A stretch of DNA of 64,000 bases, taken from assembly GCF_038618305.1 (NCBI RefSeq), contig NZ_CP152017.1, positions 2,891,501 to 2,955,500 on the forward strand. The letters are read 5' to 3'. A program made the position numbers and the translations under genes. This DNA comes from Sporosarcina sp. FSL K6-2383 (GTDB lineage: Bacteria; Bacillota; Bacilli; Bacillales_A; Planococcaceae). This document shows positions 16,110-24,649 of the stretch, one piece after another. Within the stretch, counting starts at the first letter, position 1. Every line of letters starts with the position of its first letter. The notes under the pieces are model-generated. The model was not told the DNA's origin, made no database searches, and saw only the letters and a list, made by a program, of their open reading frames with translations.

Positions 16110-16310
16110 CTAGGACTCTCTACTTTTTATTTCCTTGTCCATCAATTCAATCCTCAAAATGATATTTCTCCAATGATTCGGTCTATAAATCTTATCGACT
16201 TCCAACATCCTTTTAATTCTTTTTATAGAATTGATTCGCTTACCCGATAACCAGGCCTTGTAATCAGCAATGTCTTGTTCCGTTTCCAAGTTGTTTGTAA
16301 TTATAGGCAA
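16110..16310 (-). CDS. Small basic early phage protein
   Basis: 66 residues from TTG at 16310 behind AAGGTG. Rich in Lys/Arg/Ile (SGKRINSIKRIKRMLEVDK). No family recognised; likely a small nucleic acid- or protein-binding factor by charge only. Confidence 0.48.
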   Translation of the reverse strand: MPIITNNLETEQDIADYKAWLSGKRINSIKRIKRMLEVDKIYRPNHWRNIILRIELMDKEIKSRES

Positions 16311-16343
16311 TCCATTTCACCTTCCTTACGTCACTTAATGTGT

Positions 16344-16613
16344 CTAATCCGCCGTTTCCATTTCCCTCACATAGTAAGGTGTCTTGTCCATATTCTCTAA
16401 ATGCCCGTTACTATCAATGAATTTATTAATCTCATTTACTTGTTTCAGGGCATTCTTTTTGTCACGATAATAATCCTCAACATAACTACCGTTTTCAACC
16501 ACGTAGATTTTTCCATTCTTTCCATCTCGCTTACCCAGCCAATATGCCAACAACGCAATCAATCCGGCGCTAATAATCAATAACAAAACTTCCTGTATGG
16601 TGATTACCGTCAC
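16344..16613 (-). CDS. Membrane-anchored small phage protein
   Basis: 89 residues from GTG at 16613, which overlaps the preceding gene by 4 bases. N-terminal TM helix (VLLLIISAGLIALLAYWLG) then a hydrophilic domain of about 60 residues rich in Asp/Lys/Asn. Unknown function. Confidence 0.55.
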   Translation of the reverse strand: MTVITIQEVLLLIISAGLIALLAYWLGKRDGKNGKIYVVENGSYVEDYYRDKKNALKQVNEINKFIDSNGHLENMDKTPYYVREMETAD

Positions 16614-16783
16614 TTGCTTTCACGCTCCCTTAACTTGGGTATCTCGCTTCCGCCGAGTTTCTTGCACTTACTACCAATCCTGCTTTCACAATGCTTGTAC
16701 AACCTACATCTGGTCATACAAGCCATCTGCTCGTCCTCTTTAATCATCCAAGGCGTGCGACTGTCAACAATGACAGCGTTCAT
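16610..16783 (-). CDS. 57-residue Cys-rich phage protein
   Basis: Starts at ATG 16783 inside the stop of the gene upstream (ATGA). Four Cys in CMTRCRLYKHCESRIGSKC suggest a zinc knuckle. Basic overall. It is coupled to both neighbours by 4-base or shorter overlaps, good support for translation. Role unknown. Confidence 0.58.
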   Translation of the reverse strand: MNAVIVDSRTPWMIKEDEQMACMTRCRLYKHCESRIGSKCKKLGGSEIPKLRERESK

Positions 16784-17019
16784 GCGTGGACCCTCGTGTT
16801 CTTTCTGCGTAAAACAGCTACGTATTTATGTGTCGTGAAATCATTAGCGAACTTTTTCTTTGGGCCTCGCGAATCTGGATTCAAATCAAACATTTTCCGC
16901 GTTTCAGATTCGTTATGAACGCCTACTACTTCGAAACCGTCTGCTACAAGCTCCGCGACTCGTTTGTCGAGATCTTCCTTGCTCCCACGCTTTACCCTCG
17001 TTGTAAAATACTCGCCCAT
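16780..17019 (-). CDS. Hypothetical early phage protein
   Basis: 79 residues starting behind GGGATGAGGAG. Alpha/beta pattern: FTTRVKRGSKEDLDKRVAEL helix, then DGFEVVGVHNES strand, and a final KYVAVLRRK strand, similar to small single-domain phage proteins of unknown role. Coupled to the Cys-rich gene downstream. Confidence 0.55.
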   Translation of the reverse strand: MGEYFTTRVKRGSKEDLDKRVAELVADGFEVVGVHNESETRKMFDLNPDSRGPKKKFANDFTTHKYVAVLRRKNTRVHA

Positions 17020-17037
17020 CTCCTCATCCCCTTATGG

Positions 17038-17538
17038 TTATTCCCTCACCCATTCCTTATCCTTCAATCGCACCACGATTAACTCCACGCCGTGCCGCAT
17101 TTCAAACAACTTCTTTCGCAACGGGAAATCCCTTGTGACCGGACCTCCCTTAACGTCAATGACTTCGGCGTGCCCGTCAATGTACGTTACTTCAAAATCT
17201 GCCGTGTATTTTGCTCCCGGCTTGTCCCTACGTCCTTTGCCGTTACACAGACGGCACTTATTCGCGTTGCCTGTCTTGGTATTGATTAACATCCCAACGC
17301 CCACGCACCGCTTGCATGTAACCTTGTACGAATCGATAATCTGGAACTCTGGTTGCAAATGAATATTTCTAACGGTCGGATCACTTTTCAAATTTCGGTA
17401 ATAAAGAAATTCTGTTTGGCTATCGAACTCAATGCCTTGAAACTCCACTTTCTTCGAACGGTGTTGACGTGGCTGCTTAACTGGTTTTGGTATTCTCGAA
17501 CGTCTGGACGATTTATTGATTCGTTGCGGATTCCTCAT
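17038..17538 (-). CDS. DUF1064 endonuclease-like protein with zinc-finger insert
   Basis: 166 residues. PD-(D/E)xK-type layout: FDSQTEFLYYRNL early, then KYTADFEVTYIDG and VIDVKGG as the catalytic D..D-x-K strands. Between them, residues about 75-105 carry CKRCVGVGM and CRLCNGKGR, DnaJ-like CxxCxGxG pairs, an insertion not present in short DUF1064 members. DUF1064 often replaces RusA-type resolvases in Gram-positive phages, so a role in resolving replication/recombination intermediates is likely but inferred. N-terminus very basic. Confidence 0.78.
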   Translation of the reverse strand: MRNPQRINKSSRRSRIPKPVKQPRQHRSKKVEFQGIEFDSQTEFLYYRNLKSDPTVRNIHLQPEFQIIDSYKVTCKRCVGVGMLINTKTGNANKCRLCNGKGRRDKPGAKYTADFEVTYIDGHAEVIDVKGGPVTRDFPLRKKLFEMRHGVELIVVRLKDKEWVRE

Positions 17539-17647
17539 CGCTATCCCTCCTAAGCAAATCCCTCAACGCTTTTTCAAAGCACGCATAACATAAATACTTA
17601 CCCCTCTGCCGTACTGGGCTGCTACATTCAACACACTTCCTTTTCAT
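17513..17647 (-). CDS. 44-residue zinc-ribbon microprotein
   Basis: ATG at 17647 behind GGAGGGG; the longer frame upstream to 17695 lacks a site. MKRKCVECSSPVRQRGKYLC then CYACFEKALRDLL gives CxxC...CxxC. Overlaps the DUF1064 start by 26 bases, so the pair is coupled. Role unknown. Confidence 0.58.
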   Translation of the reverse strand: MKRKCVECSSPVRQRGKYLCYACFEKALRDLLRRDSDEESATNQ

Positions 17648-17657
17648 GTCGCCCCTC

Positions 17658-18224
17658 CTAGTAGTTTGTGTCTTGCCGAGCATGATTGATTTCATTTTTA
17701 GCGGAGTAAGCAGATTCGATTTCCTCCCATGTGAAGCCGAGCATCTCCCCTAAAGCTACAAAGCAACTAAACAATGGCTTATACTGTTTTCTAACTTTCG
17801 TCGCCAAACTGAAAACGTAATTAAATTGCAGTGTCACGTCATTTGTCATATATGGTTCTTCGTAAATGTAATGATTTATGTTTTCTACATATTTCTCTTG
17901 TCCCAATTCCAACCCAATCGACAAAATGAAATGCAGACTATCAACGTACTCTTCGAGTAGTGGGTTTCTATCGTATTTCGCTATGCTCGAAAAACCTCCG
18001 CCTTCATACCGTTTTTCCTCATGATGGGAATACGCCTTTGCCCTCGGCTCCCTATCCTCACTCCACATCTTAAATCCGCGCCATTCGTTCGCACATTCGC
18101 CAATCTCCGTGAGTAAAGCGAGGATCTTCCAATCCATATTGTTCTGCCCATCTAACTCTGGAAATCGTTCATGTATTTTTCTATCCAGCATCTTCTGCAT
18201 TTCAAACAACTTTTCAAGATTCAA
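17658..18224 (-). CDS. Dimeric dUTPase (MazG-fold, dUTPase_2)
   Basis: 188 residues. EIGECANEWRGFKMW and EEYVDSLHFILSIGLELG are the paired Mg-binding helices (ExxE and ExxD) of all-alpha NTP pyrophosphatases of the dUTPase_2 type (PF08761). It hydrolyses dUTP to dUMP, keeping uracil out of phage DNA and supplying dTMP synthesis. Typical for the early operon of Bacillus phages. Confidence 0.85.
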   Translation of the reverse strand: MNLEKLFEMQKMLDRKIHERFPELDGQNNMDWKILALLTEIGECANEWRGFKMWSEDREPRAKAYSHHEEKRYEGGGFSSIAKYDRNPLLEEYVDSLHFILSIGLELGQEKYVENINHYIYEEPYMTNDVTLQFNYVFSLATKVRKQYKPLFSCFVALGEMLGFTWEEIESAYSAKNEINHARQDTNY

Positions 18225-18475
18225 ATCGTTCCCTCCAATACTTCTATAAGCGCATCCTCAACTGAGTTGTACTTATGTGTCAACTTGTAAACTTTGTTAT
18301 AATTCAGTTCGTTTTCACGGATAAACTCCGTCTGCTGCTTAGTGAATATTTGCTTATCCGACGCTTTTCTATCGTCTAACTCCCCAACCAAGTAGATTGC
18401 GAGTTTCCTCTTCAACTCCGCATTCTCTTTCCGTAACTTCGCGTTTTCCTGCTGCCATTGCCAATCTAGGTTCAC
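18221..18475 (-). CDS. Coiled-coil early phage protein
   Basis: 84 residues from GTG at 18475, eight bases after AAAGGG. N-terminal coiled coil (QENAKLRKENAELKRKL, Leu every seventh residue), then a helical domain. Overlaps the dUTPase start by 4 bases. Possibly a small accessory replication protein; no family. Confidence 0.55.
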   Translation of the reverse strand: MNLDWQWQQENAKLRKENAELKRKLAIYLVGELDDRKASDKQIFTKQQTEFIRENELNYNKVYKLTHKYNSVEDALIEVLEGTI

Positions 18476-18496
18476 AGTACTCACCCTTTCATAGAG

Positions 18497-18961
18497 TTAA
18501 AACGGGAGGTCATCATCCGAAACCTCTATTGGTCCCCCGCCTGTCGAAAACGGATCGTTATCAGTACGTGTATAGTTTTGTTGAGTCGGCTGCTGATTTG
18601 GTTGAGTACCTTGATTTGATGTTCCGGATCCAGCAGATGCATTGCGTGGCTCTAGGAATTGGACGCTATCTGCCACAACCTCAGTCATGAAAACGCGTTT
18701 CCCATCCTGACCATCAAAACTGCTTGTCTGAATTCGACCTTCGATTCCTGTTAGACTGCCTTTTCTTAAAAAGTTCGCTGTGTTCTCTGCCTGCTTTCTC
18801 CAAGTTACACAGTTGATAAAATCAGCTTCACGTTCGCCCGATGCACTTGAAAACGTTCTGTTCACCGCAAGAGTGAAGCGAGTAACTGCCACACCCGTCT
18901 GTGTGTATTTCAATTCGGGATCTTTCGTGAGCCTGCCGACTAATACGACGCGGTTTATCAT
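18497..18961 (-). CDS. ssb: Single-stranded DNA-binding protein
   Basis: 154 residues. N-terminal OB fold starts [20 protein letters not shown], followed by the AVNRTFSS and [18 protein letters not shown] core; Gln/Asn-rich linker and the acidic tip DDDLPF for partner binding. Coats ssDNA during phage replication and recombination. Phage-borne copy, in the early operon with the replication and annealing genes. Confidence 0.95.
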   Translation of the reverse strand: MINRVVLVGRLTKDPELKYTQTGVAVTRFTLAVNRTFSSASGEREADFINCVTWRKQAENTANFLRKGSLTGIEGRIQTSSFDGQDGKRVFMTEVVADSVQFLEPRNASAGSGTSNQGTQPNQQPTQQNYTRTDNDPFSTGGGPIEVSDDDLPF

Positions 18962-18966
18962 TTAAA

Positions 18967-19230
18967 TCACACTCCAATGTCTATGTCTTTACTTTTAAGT
19001 GCATTTGACCAGTATTTTTTAACGTCATCAGAACAATGTTTCATAGCATCATTCCATGTCGGCCAACGTCCATTTTCATCATAAAATTTATATTGATAAT
19101 GTATGCTTTGTTGGTTATGTGGTTGGTCTTCGGAATGCCCCGTTGCGCAAACTTTGCACTTTCCCTCCGGCACATTGTCAATCATCATAAATCCGGTTTC
19201 TTTTTCAAGATGACCACCTTTTCTTATCAT
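18967..19230 (-). CDS. Hypothetical early phage protein with CxxC
   Basis: 87 residues behind GGAGGTGG. Contains CKVCATGH, a W-rich middle (GRWPTWNDAMKHC) and a Lys-rich end. May bind zinc with a partial ribbon. Start overlaps the YopX gene end (ATGA). No family recognised. Confidence 0.55.
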   Translation of the reverse strand: MIRKGGHLEKETGFMMIDNVPEGKCKVCATGHSEDQPHNQQSIHYQYKFYDENGRWPTWNDAMKHCSDDVKKYWSNALKSKDIDIGV

Positions 19231-19619
19231 TCCGCCACCTCCAGCAACTCCGGATTAGAGTGAATATTGCCGATAATTTCGATGTAAGACTCCTTAATTA
19301 CATGCAGAAATTCAGAATCATGAGGCGTATGGACATAGTGGCAACCCTTTTCATAAACAACCTGATACGGTCCTGCCCCAAATTCAACAATGTCATCTTC
19401 GTAAATCTCTCGGCCGTCTTTATCCTTTAACCCTGTGTATTGCATAAATTCCGCATCGCCTTCTCGGCATATCTCGCCTTCATCTGACCATAGAGCCACG
19501 TAATTACGGTCACCGTCCAAAGCATGACTCATACCGATTATCAACTGTGAGCCGTCCTCTCCCGGGTGGTACATGTCATGCGTTGTTGTATCAAAAACTC
19601 GAAACTTTATCTCTCTCAT
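19227..19619 (-). CDS. YopX family phage protein
   Basis: 130 residues from ATG at 19619. Opens MREIKFRVFD, then contains MQYTGLKDKDGREIYEDDIV, the signature of the YopX fold (PF09643) found in SPbeta and many Firmicute phages. Beta-barrel protein of unknown biochemical function, usually close to replication genes. Confidence 0.85.
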   Translation of the reverse strand: MREIKFRVFDTTTHDMYHPGEDGSQLIIGMSHALDGDRNYVALWSDEGEICREGDAEFMQYTGLKDKDGREIYEDDIVEFGAGPYQVVYEKGCHYVHTPHDSEFLHVIKESYIEIIGNIHSNPELLEVAE

Positions 19620-19635
19620 ACCGCACACCCCTTTC

Positions 19636-20550
19636 TCAATTCGCGTTTAATTCCCTTAATAATTTCTGTCGTTCACGTTCGACATCGATATCCGATACTG
19701 GCGCAACAGGTTTGGCTCGATCTTCTTTGCCGAACCATTCAGGTGTATTCTCTTCACGAGTTGATCCGTATCTTCTTTGTCCGCCAGATTGATGATTTGG
19801 TTTATTAAACTTATTTCTTTCGTGGGACTGAATCTGCTCTACAGTGGTCAATTTGTTATTAGCCCATTCTTTGAACAGGTATTCAACAAATCCGAAATTC
19901 TTTCTGTTTCGATCATCAGCAATTTTTACTGCTTCTAGGATGATTTCTTTGTTTTGGTCGAAGTCATCAAACCACATTCCTAACGAATCTCTTTGTAGTG
20001 GTGACAGTTTGCATAGATTGGCTTCGAACGTTTGAAAGACTTCTGCAAATCCGTCGACAGACGTCGCTGTAGTTGTAGTAGTATTACTTAATTCTTTAGT
20101 TCTTAAGTTCTTTAGTTCTTGTTCTTGTCCCACGTTCGTCCCGCGGTCGTCCCGCGGTCGTCCCGAGTTCGTCTCGTCTTCCGTCCTGTTAGGGGTTTCA
20201 TTTATATCATCCAACCCTTGATAGTCATCGTATTTAGTGATGGTAAACAGCGTCCCACTAACCGTCTCGCTAACAGACACCATAGATGCATCAACTAATT
20301 TCTTAACTTTTCTTTCGACAGTGCTTTTTGGGACCTTTTTGTAGCCTCTCCCCTCCATATATTCCAGATCTTCCGCTAATTTCGAATAGGCTCGGAGGTA
20401 CTGCCCTCGGTTCACTTCGATGCCCCTCGTCTTCACGCCGTCCTTGTGAGAGGCTCTGAGTAATAACAGTGTGAAGAGTCGGAATGCGGTCACATCCTGC
20501 CAAATCTCGTTGTCTAATATCTTCCTGTGAAACTTAATCCAACCACCCAA
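19636..20550 (-). CDS. DnaD-type phage replication initiator
   Basis: 304 residues from TTG behind GGGAGGAGG. N-terminal winged helix (GWIKFHRKILDNEIWQDVTA) as in DnaD/DnaB-like replisome organisers, a low-complexity linker (residues about 125-165, TNVGQEQELK, TTTTTATS), and a C-terminal helical domain with MWFDDFDQNKEIILEAVKIA and NFGFVEYLFKEW, the DnaD YxxxI-type end. Binds the origin and recruits helicase. The linker DNA carries the iterons at 20127-20181. Confidence 0.82.
   Translation of the reverse strand: MGGWIKFHRKILDNEIWQDVTAFRLFTLLLLRASHKDGVKTRGIEVNRGQYLRAYSKLAEDLEYMEGRGYKKVPKSTVERKVKKLVDASMVSVSETVSGTLFTITKYDDYQGLDDINETPNRTEDETNSGRPRDDRGTNVGQEQELKNLRTKELSNTTTTTATSVDGFAEVFQTFEANLCKLSPLQRDSLGMWFDDFDQNKEIILEAVKIADDRNRKNFGFVEYLFKEWANNKLTTVEQIQSHERNKFNKPNHQSGGQRRYGSTREENTPEWFGKEDRAKPVAPVSDIDVERERQKLLRELNAN
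20127..20181. repeat. Five 11-bp iterons inside the replication gene (candidate origin)
   Basis: Five consecutive 11-base units: GTCCCACGTTC, GTCCCGCGGTC twice, GTCCCGAGTTC, GTCTCGTCTTC. The period of 11 is not a multiple of 3, so the repeat is in the DNA and not in the protein. Next to it (20083-20126) is an AT-rich stretch with repeated TTCTTTAGTTCTT words, a plausible unwinding region. Origins embedded in the initiator gene are common in phages such as lambda; this assignment is inference. Confidence 0.6.
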
Positions 20551-20574
20551 TTTCGTACCTCCTCCCTATCTAAA

Positions 20575-21276
20575 TTAGGGAACGATTACGAGTTTCCCCG
20601 TCTGTTCCTGTACCGTTTTCTTAAACACCGCTTCATCCGAATTTGTATCCGAAAGATGTAACAAATGAATCTCTTGGACCTGTGATAGATCGTTAGCTTT
20701 CAGAAATTCAAGCAAGTTTTCCAAGCTGAAATGCGACTGCATAACGCGCTTTCTCAGTCCTTTATGGATTCTTCCATTCATTACGTTTTCATCAAGTATT
20801 TTCATAGAATAATTACATTCGACCATAAGATGCGTAATGCCAGAAAAGCGGTATCTGCAATAGTACGTGTCAGTTAGAAACAGCAGCTTATCCCCTACAT
20901 CATTTGCGAGTAAGAAGCCAAACGGCTCCGCTGTATCGTGTTCGGTGTCGAACGGCAATATGGTCCACGTACCGAGCTTGAACTGCTTCTTGTTCTCGAC
21001 CGCCTTGATGCGATGATGTTCAATTCCAATCGACTCTCTTGTACCTGGCGACATGTAGATATCCAGCCCGCGTTCTGAAACCTCTCTGACGGCTTTACAA
21101 TGGTCTTTATGTTCATGGGTGACTAATACGCCCGTAATGTCCGATGTCTTGAAATTGAGTGCTTTCTGTATGTTTTTGAATGATATGCCGCACTCCAAGA
21201 GGAGGGGGGTTTTGCCATCTGTAACCCAGTAGCAATTCCCCGTACTTCCTGTTGCGAGCGTTTTGATTTCAATCAT
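20575..21276 (-). CDS. MBL-fold hydrolase
   Basis: 233 residues from ATG at 21276, which shares a base with the preceding stop. Metallo-beta-lactamase fold: LATGSTGNCYWV start, THEHKDHCK (HxHxDH), a later DTEHDTAEPFGF and LLFLTDTYYC. Resembles YycJ-like hydrolases acting on nucleic acids. It follows the annealing gene, a fixed gene pair in A118-like phages, so it may provide nuclease activity for recombination; that is inferred. Confidence 0.8.
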   Translation of the reverse strand: MIEIKTLATGSTGNCYWVTDGKTPLLLECGISFKNIQKALNFKTSDITGVLVTHEHKDHCKAVREVSERGLDIYMSPGTRESIGIEHHRIKAVENKKQFKLGTWTILPFDTEHDTAEPFGFLLANDVGDKLLFLTDTYYCRYRFSGITHLMVECNYSMKILDENVMNGRIHKGLRKRVMQSHFSLENLLEFLKANDLSQVQEIHLLHLSDTNSDEAVFKKTVQEQTGKLVIVP

Positions 21277-22412
21277 TACCAACCAGGTCCGTTGGTGGCT
21301 GTGACTGGTTGTCTCTCTGGTTCCGCCTGAATAATAGGTTCGGAAGTGATTTCGCCAGTGGCTGGATCAATATCAAGAGCTTGTGATTCCAAATCTTTCT
21401 CTTCAATGATTTCTGCTTCATTCACAGGTGTTGCTTCTGGTTGAATATCCAGTAGTTCAGAGTTCGCATTTTCATTAACTTCTCGACGATGACGAGCGTA
21501 TGACTCGTCTTCCGCTTCGTTGTAAGTCATCTCGACAAAGGCATTGCCGAAATCTTTCGGTACTTTCTTCACAATGTTGTTACGCATTTTTCGGATTATC
21601 ATAGATTCACGACTTTGCGGCTCTTTCCACGCTGGACTGACATGCTGCTGGACACCTTCGTCATCTAATGCCGCTAAACCTAATTCCTTCACTTTGTTGA
21701 GTATTTCACGTTTTTTTGCATCAATTTCTTGTTTCTGTTTTGTATTCGCTTTGAAACGACTTTCTGCAATTCCGAACGTTTCATTCATGAGGTTGTTGTT
21801 AATATGAGCAATTAAATTCTTTGAAACGTCTTCGCGCTCAGCAATGTGATATTCGACTTGTCCACTCGCTTTGGTAATTGGATAAACAACACGTACAACA
21901 TCACCTACACCTTTCGGTTGCCATACAGGAGGTTCCATTTCAATCCCGCGATAAGTTGGATATTCAAATTTATCTTCTGAGCGAACTAACCAAAACTGGT
22001 GAACTTCTTTAACGCCTCGTCCGAAGTTGGATAGAATGGCGTCGTTGCCGTCTCCTTCAATCCCCATCTCAATCTGTTTGTTCCAAACATCTTTCCCATC
22101 GACTTTCTTTTTGACATTCCGCATTTGGAAGTACACTTCCCTTGGGCTTGCCGCAGCATTCAACTTCAGCGAAGCGACAGTTAGTAGCGTTTGCGTAACG
22201 TTGCTTTTATCTAACTGCTGATCGTGCCATGTAACATTTTTCGAATCTAAAACAGCATTGATGCTTGATATGGCACTCATTACACATTGTTTTGCATAAT
22301 GGTCCATGCTGAGTCCGTTGCCAGTGAGTTGTTGCTCAATCATCGGGAAAAATGTGTTGCTGATTTTCGTCAGTGCTGTTGAATATGCTGGTGCTGCTAT
22401 TTGGTTAGTCAT
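21276..22412 (-). CDS. Putative RecT-like ssDNA annealing protein
   Basis: 378 residues. The central part (LLTVASLKLNAAASPREVYF, then GVGDVVRVVYPITKASGQVE) resembles distant RecT-family annealing proteins; the C-terminal third is acidic and low-complexity. Lies between the Rad50-like ATPase and the MBL-fold gene and near ssb, which fits a phage recombination module. No YqaJ-type exonuclease is seen nearby. The family call rests on context and weak similarity. Confidence 0.55.
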   Translation of the reverse strand: MTNQIAAPAYSTALTKISNTFFPMIEQQLTGNGLSMDHYAKQCVMSAISSINAVLDSKNVTWHDQQLDKSNVTQTLLTVASLKLNAAASPREVYFQMRNVKKKVDGKDVWNKQIEMGIEGDGNDAILSNFGRGVKEVHQFWLVRSEDKFEYPTYRGIEMEPPVWQPKGVGDVVRVVYPITKASGQVEYHIAEREDVSKNLIAHINNNLMNETFGIAESRFKANTKQKQEIDAKKREILNKVKELGLAALDDEGVQQHVSPAWKEPQSRESMIIRKMRNNIVKKVPKDFGNAFVEMTYNEAEDESYARHRREVNENANSELLDIQPEATPVNEAEIIEEKDLESQALDIDPATGEITSEPIIQAEPERQPVTATNGPGW

Positions 22413-22569
22413 TTAGTTGTCCTCCATGTCTTCTGATTTTATTTTTCTGTTTGATAAAAAGTCGCTGGTTTGATAGGAAGTTTTCACGGTCCAAGACACA
22501 ATCCATGCGAAGTGCATCCAAATCCTTCATGCTCTTAGCGTTCTTTATCCGCTCTGGAAGAGTACTCAT
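22405..22569 (-). CDS. 54-residue linker gene in the recombination module
   Basis: ATG at 22569 overlaps the stop of the Rad50-like gene; the 3' end overlaps the RecT-like start by 8 bases. Product MSTLPERIKNAKSMKDLDAL..., helical and basic at the C-terminus. The double overlap strongly supports translation. No family recognised; it may be a partner of the ATPase or annealing protein. Confidence 0.6.
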   Translation of the reverse strand: MSTLPERIKNAKSMKDLDALRMDCVLDRENFLSNQRLFIKQKNKIRRHGGQLND

Positions 22570-24557
22570 TAGATGGCCTCCTTCATATCTTGCGTCTGCT
22601 TTTCAATCCGTAACTGCTTGTCCTTTTCTGATACAACCAAACTGATAACCTGCGCATCCATCTCGGCTAAACGAGTGACAGCTTCTGCGTTATCAATAAA
22701 GACGGGCACTCTAAATCCGTAATGCTCAGAAAGCGTTTGGATGATATCTAGTCCGACATTGATCTTCGCTGCATTGTTCAATCCAGAACCATACGGAACT
22801 CCATTGAGCGTTGTTTCGCACACATCCACCAACGTTCCGTCTACCTGTTTGTGAGTAAGTTTGAATCGAGCAATCTTGAACTTACTGTTTATTTTTTCAT
22901 CCAACATTTCCACTTTGATACGCGTAAACTCTTCGACTAGGAACAATTCTTTTTCAACGTTTTCAAACTCTTTTGCAAGCTGTTCTTGTTGCGCTTCCAG
23001 TTCGGCAATTCGATTGATAGATGACTCGAAATGTGCCTGTTGCGCTATTTGCTGATTGAGTTCAGCGCGTTTAGTACGTAGAGTAGCGACTTCGCTTTCG
23101 ATGCCTACAACTGCGTTCTCGGCGTTTTCTTGAAGCGCCTTAATTTCTTCATTCAATTTTGCTTGCTCAAGTATTTTGGTCTGGTATTTTTCATCTTGTC
23201 GCGCGTCCTTAACAGCCGTTCTAAGGGCTTCTAGTTCATCTTCTAGCTTCGCTACCGCTTGCTGTTTCGCTTCAATTTCGGACTGCGTAGTGGCTACTCC
23301 GTTAACTAATTTTTCGTTCTGCTCAATGAGCTCAGCTTTCCTTTTGGCGCCGGCTTGCCCGAGTTCCTGAATCTCTTCTAGCCTTTGCGACTTTTTAAGG
23401 TTGAAAGCAGTCAATGCCTTTTCTTTTGCCGCTGCAACTTTGTCCGTTGGTAAGTCTTGCTCACAAGTCGGACAAACGCATTCAATTTCGTGAGTGAATT
23501 CAGACGATTCAAGTACGGTATATTCTTCACGAAGTGGTGCAATTTTCGCTTCGACAGTCGCAAATTCATCATTGTTACGTTTAACCTGGTATTCCGCATC
23601 CTCTTTTTTACGTTTAAGGATAGCGATGTTAGATTGCTCTTCTTGAATTTTTGCATTGACCTTATTCGCCTTTTCGATTGAATCAGCTTCAAGTTCTCGT
23701 TTAATGGCTTCTAAATCTAGTGCGACCTGCTGCAGTTCCTGTTGCTTTCCTACAATCGCTGTACCATTCTTGATATTGCTAATTTGCGCCGTATGGCCAT
23801 CAATTTCCTTTTCAATTACCGCGATTTCTTTCTCTATAGAAGGAACGTCAACATTTCCTTCTGGAAGCATGTTGTTAATCTCGCTGATTCGCGTTGGTAT
23901 GCTTTTGATTTCATCGTTGATTTTTTTCTTTTTAGCAGCGATGACTTTCTTGTGGTCCTCGATTTTCCGACCGTTCAAGATGCCTGTGAGTTCTTGGAGT
24001 GCCTTGTTAGCGTTAATGACTTCTTCATCCGTTAAGTCGCCTGTGATATCAAGCAATATCTTAAGGCGATCTTGCCATTTGTAGATTTTATCGTCATTAA
24101 AATAGGTAGGAGACGTTAAAAGTTTAAATACTTCTTCATCAATCAACGCTTCAATCGCTTTTTTATACTGACCTTCTGGCGTAGGTACTTCATCAATGAA
24201 ATAGTCATTTTTATGACCTTTGAACGTTTTCTCTGCTGCACCCCTCTTTTGAGTCCAGTCTTCATAGTGGACTTTTTTCAACGCGAGGGGTTGTCCATCT
24301 ACCAGGAACACCGCTTCAACCTCGTGTTCCAAGTTGTTCATTTCCTGCCCATCCTGCGTCAGTGTCTTAAGCGAGAACTTCGCTTGGTTCTGGCTGTTTT
24401 TGTTGAATAAGAGCCATAGAAACGCATCGTACAAGGTTGTCTTACCCGTTGCATTGTCACCGAATACTTGCACATCGTTTCCGTTTGCTGTGAGGGTGAA
24501 ATCTTTCACACCCTTGAAGTTTTTAAGTGATAAGCTGATCAATTTAATTTCTTTCAA
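22569..24557 (-). CDS. Rad50/SbcC-like ATPase with zinc hook
   Basis: 662 residues from TTG at 24557 behind AAGGAGGAG; the ATG-like starts further upstream overlap another gene and hairpins. Walker A GDNATGKTT near residue 34, long coiled coils with the zinc hook CVCPTCEQDLP near 361, and a Walker B-like VPVFIDNAEAV near 619, where the usual DEP is replaced by DNAE. SMC/Rad50-type ATPases process DNA ends with an SbcD nuclease; no SbcD gene is adjacent, only the MBL-fold hydrolase and the annealing protein. Confidence 0.82.
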   Translation of the reverse strand: MKEIKLISLSLKNFKGVKDFTLTANGNDVQVFGDNATGKTTLYDAFLWLLFNKNSQNQAKFSLKTLTQDGQEMNNLEHEVEAVFLVDGQPLALKKVHYEDWTQKRGAAEKTFKGHKNDYFIDEVPTPEGQYKKAIEALIDEEVFKLLTSPTYFNDDKIYKWQDRLKILLDITGDLTDEEVINANKALQELTGILNGRKIEDHKKVIAAKKKKINDEIKSIPTRISEINNMLPEGNVDVPSIEKEIAVIEKEIDGHTAQISNIKNGTAIVGKQQELQQVALDLEAIKRELEADSIEKANKVNAKIQEEQSNIAILKRKKEDAEYQVKRNNDEFATVEAKIAPLREEYTVLESSEFTHEIECVCPTCEQDLPTDKVAAAKEKALTAFNLKKSQRLEEIQELGQAGAKRKAELIEQNEKLVNGVATTQSEIEAKQQAVAKLEDELEALRTAVKDARQDEKYQTKILEQAKLNEEIKALQENAENAVVGIESEVATLRTKRAELNQQIAQQAHFESSINRIAELEAQQEQLAKEFENVEKELFLVEEFTRIKVEMLDEKINSKFKIARFKLTHKQVDGTLVDVCETTLNGVPYGSGLNNAAKINVGLDIIQTLSEHYGFRVPVFIDNAEAVTRLAEMDAQVISLVVSEKDKQLRIEKQTQDMKEAI

Positions 24558-24581
24558 AATGTTCTCCTCCTTGTCATTTGA

Positions 24582-24625
24582 GGGGTTCTGCGCTAGAATA
24601 GCGGTAATAAGATTGTCAGAACCCC
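24582..24625 (-). other. Long hairpin in the leader of the Rad50-like gene
   Basis: GGGGTTCTG at 24582 pairs perfectly with CAGAACCCC at 24617; between them is a second hairpin CGCTA-GAA-TAGCG. No U-tract, so it is not a terminator. It lies just before the ribosome-binding site (24562-24570) and could control translation of the ATPase or bind a protein. Confidence 0.5.
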
Positions 24626-24649
24626 GAACTCGCTGTTGTCGCAGCGGGT

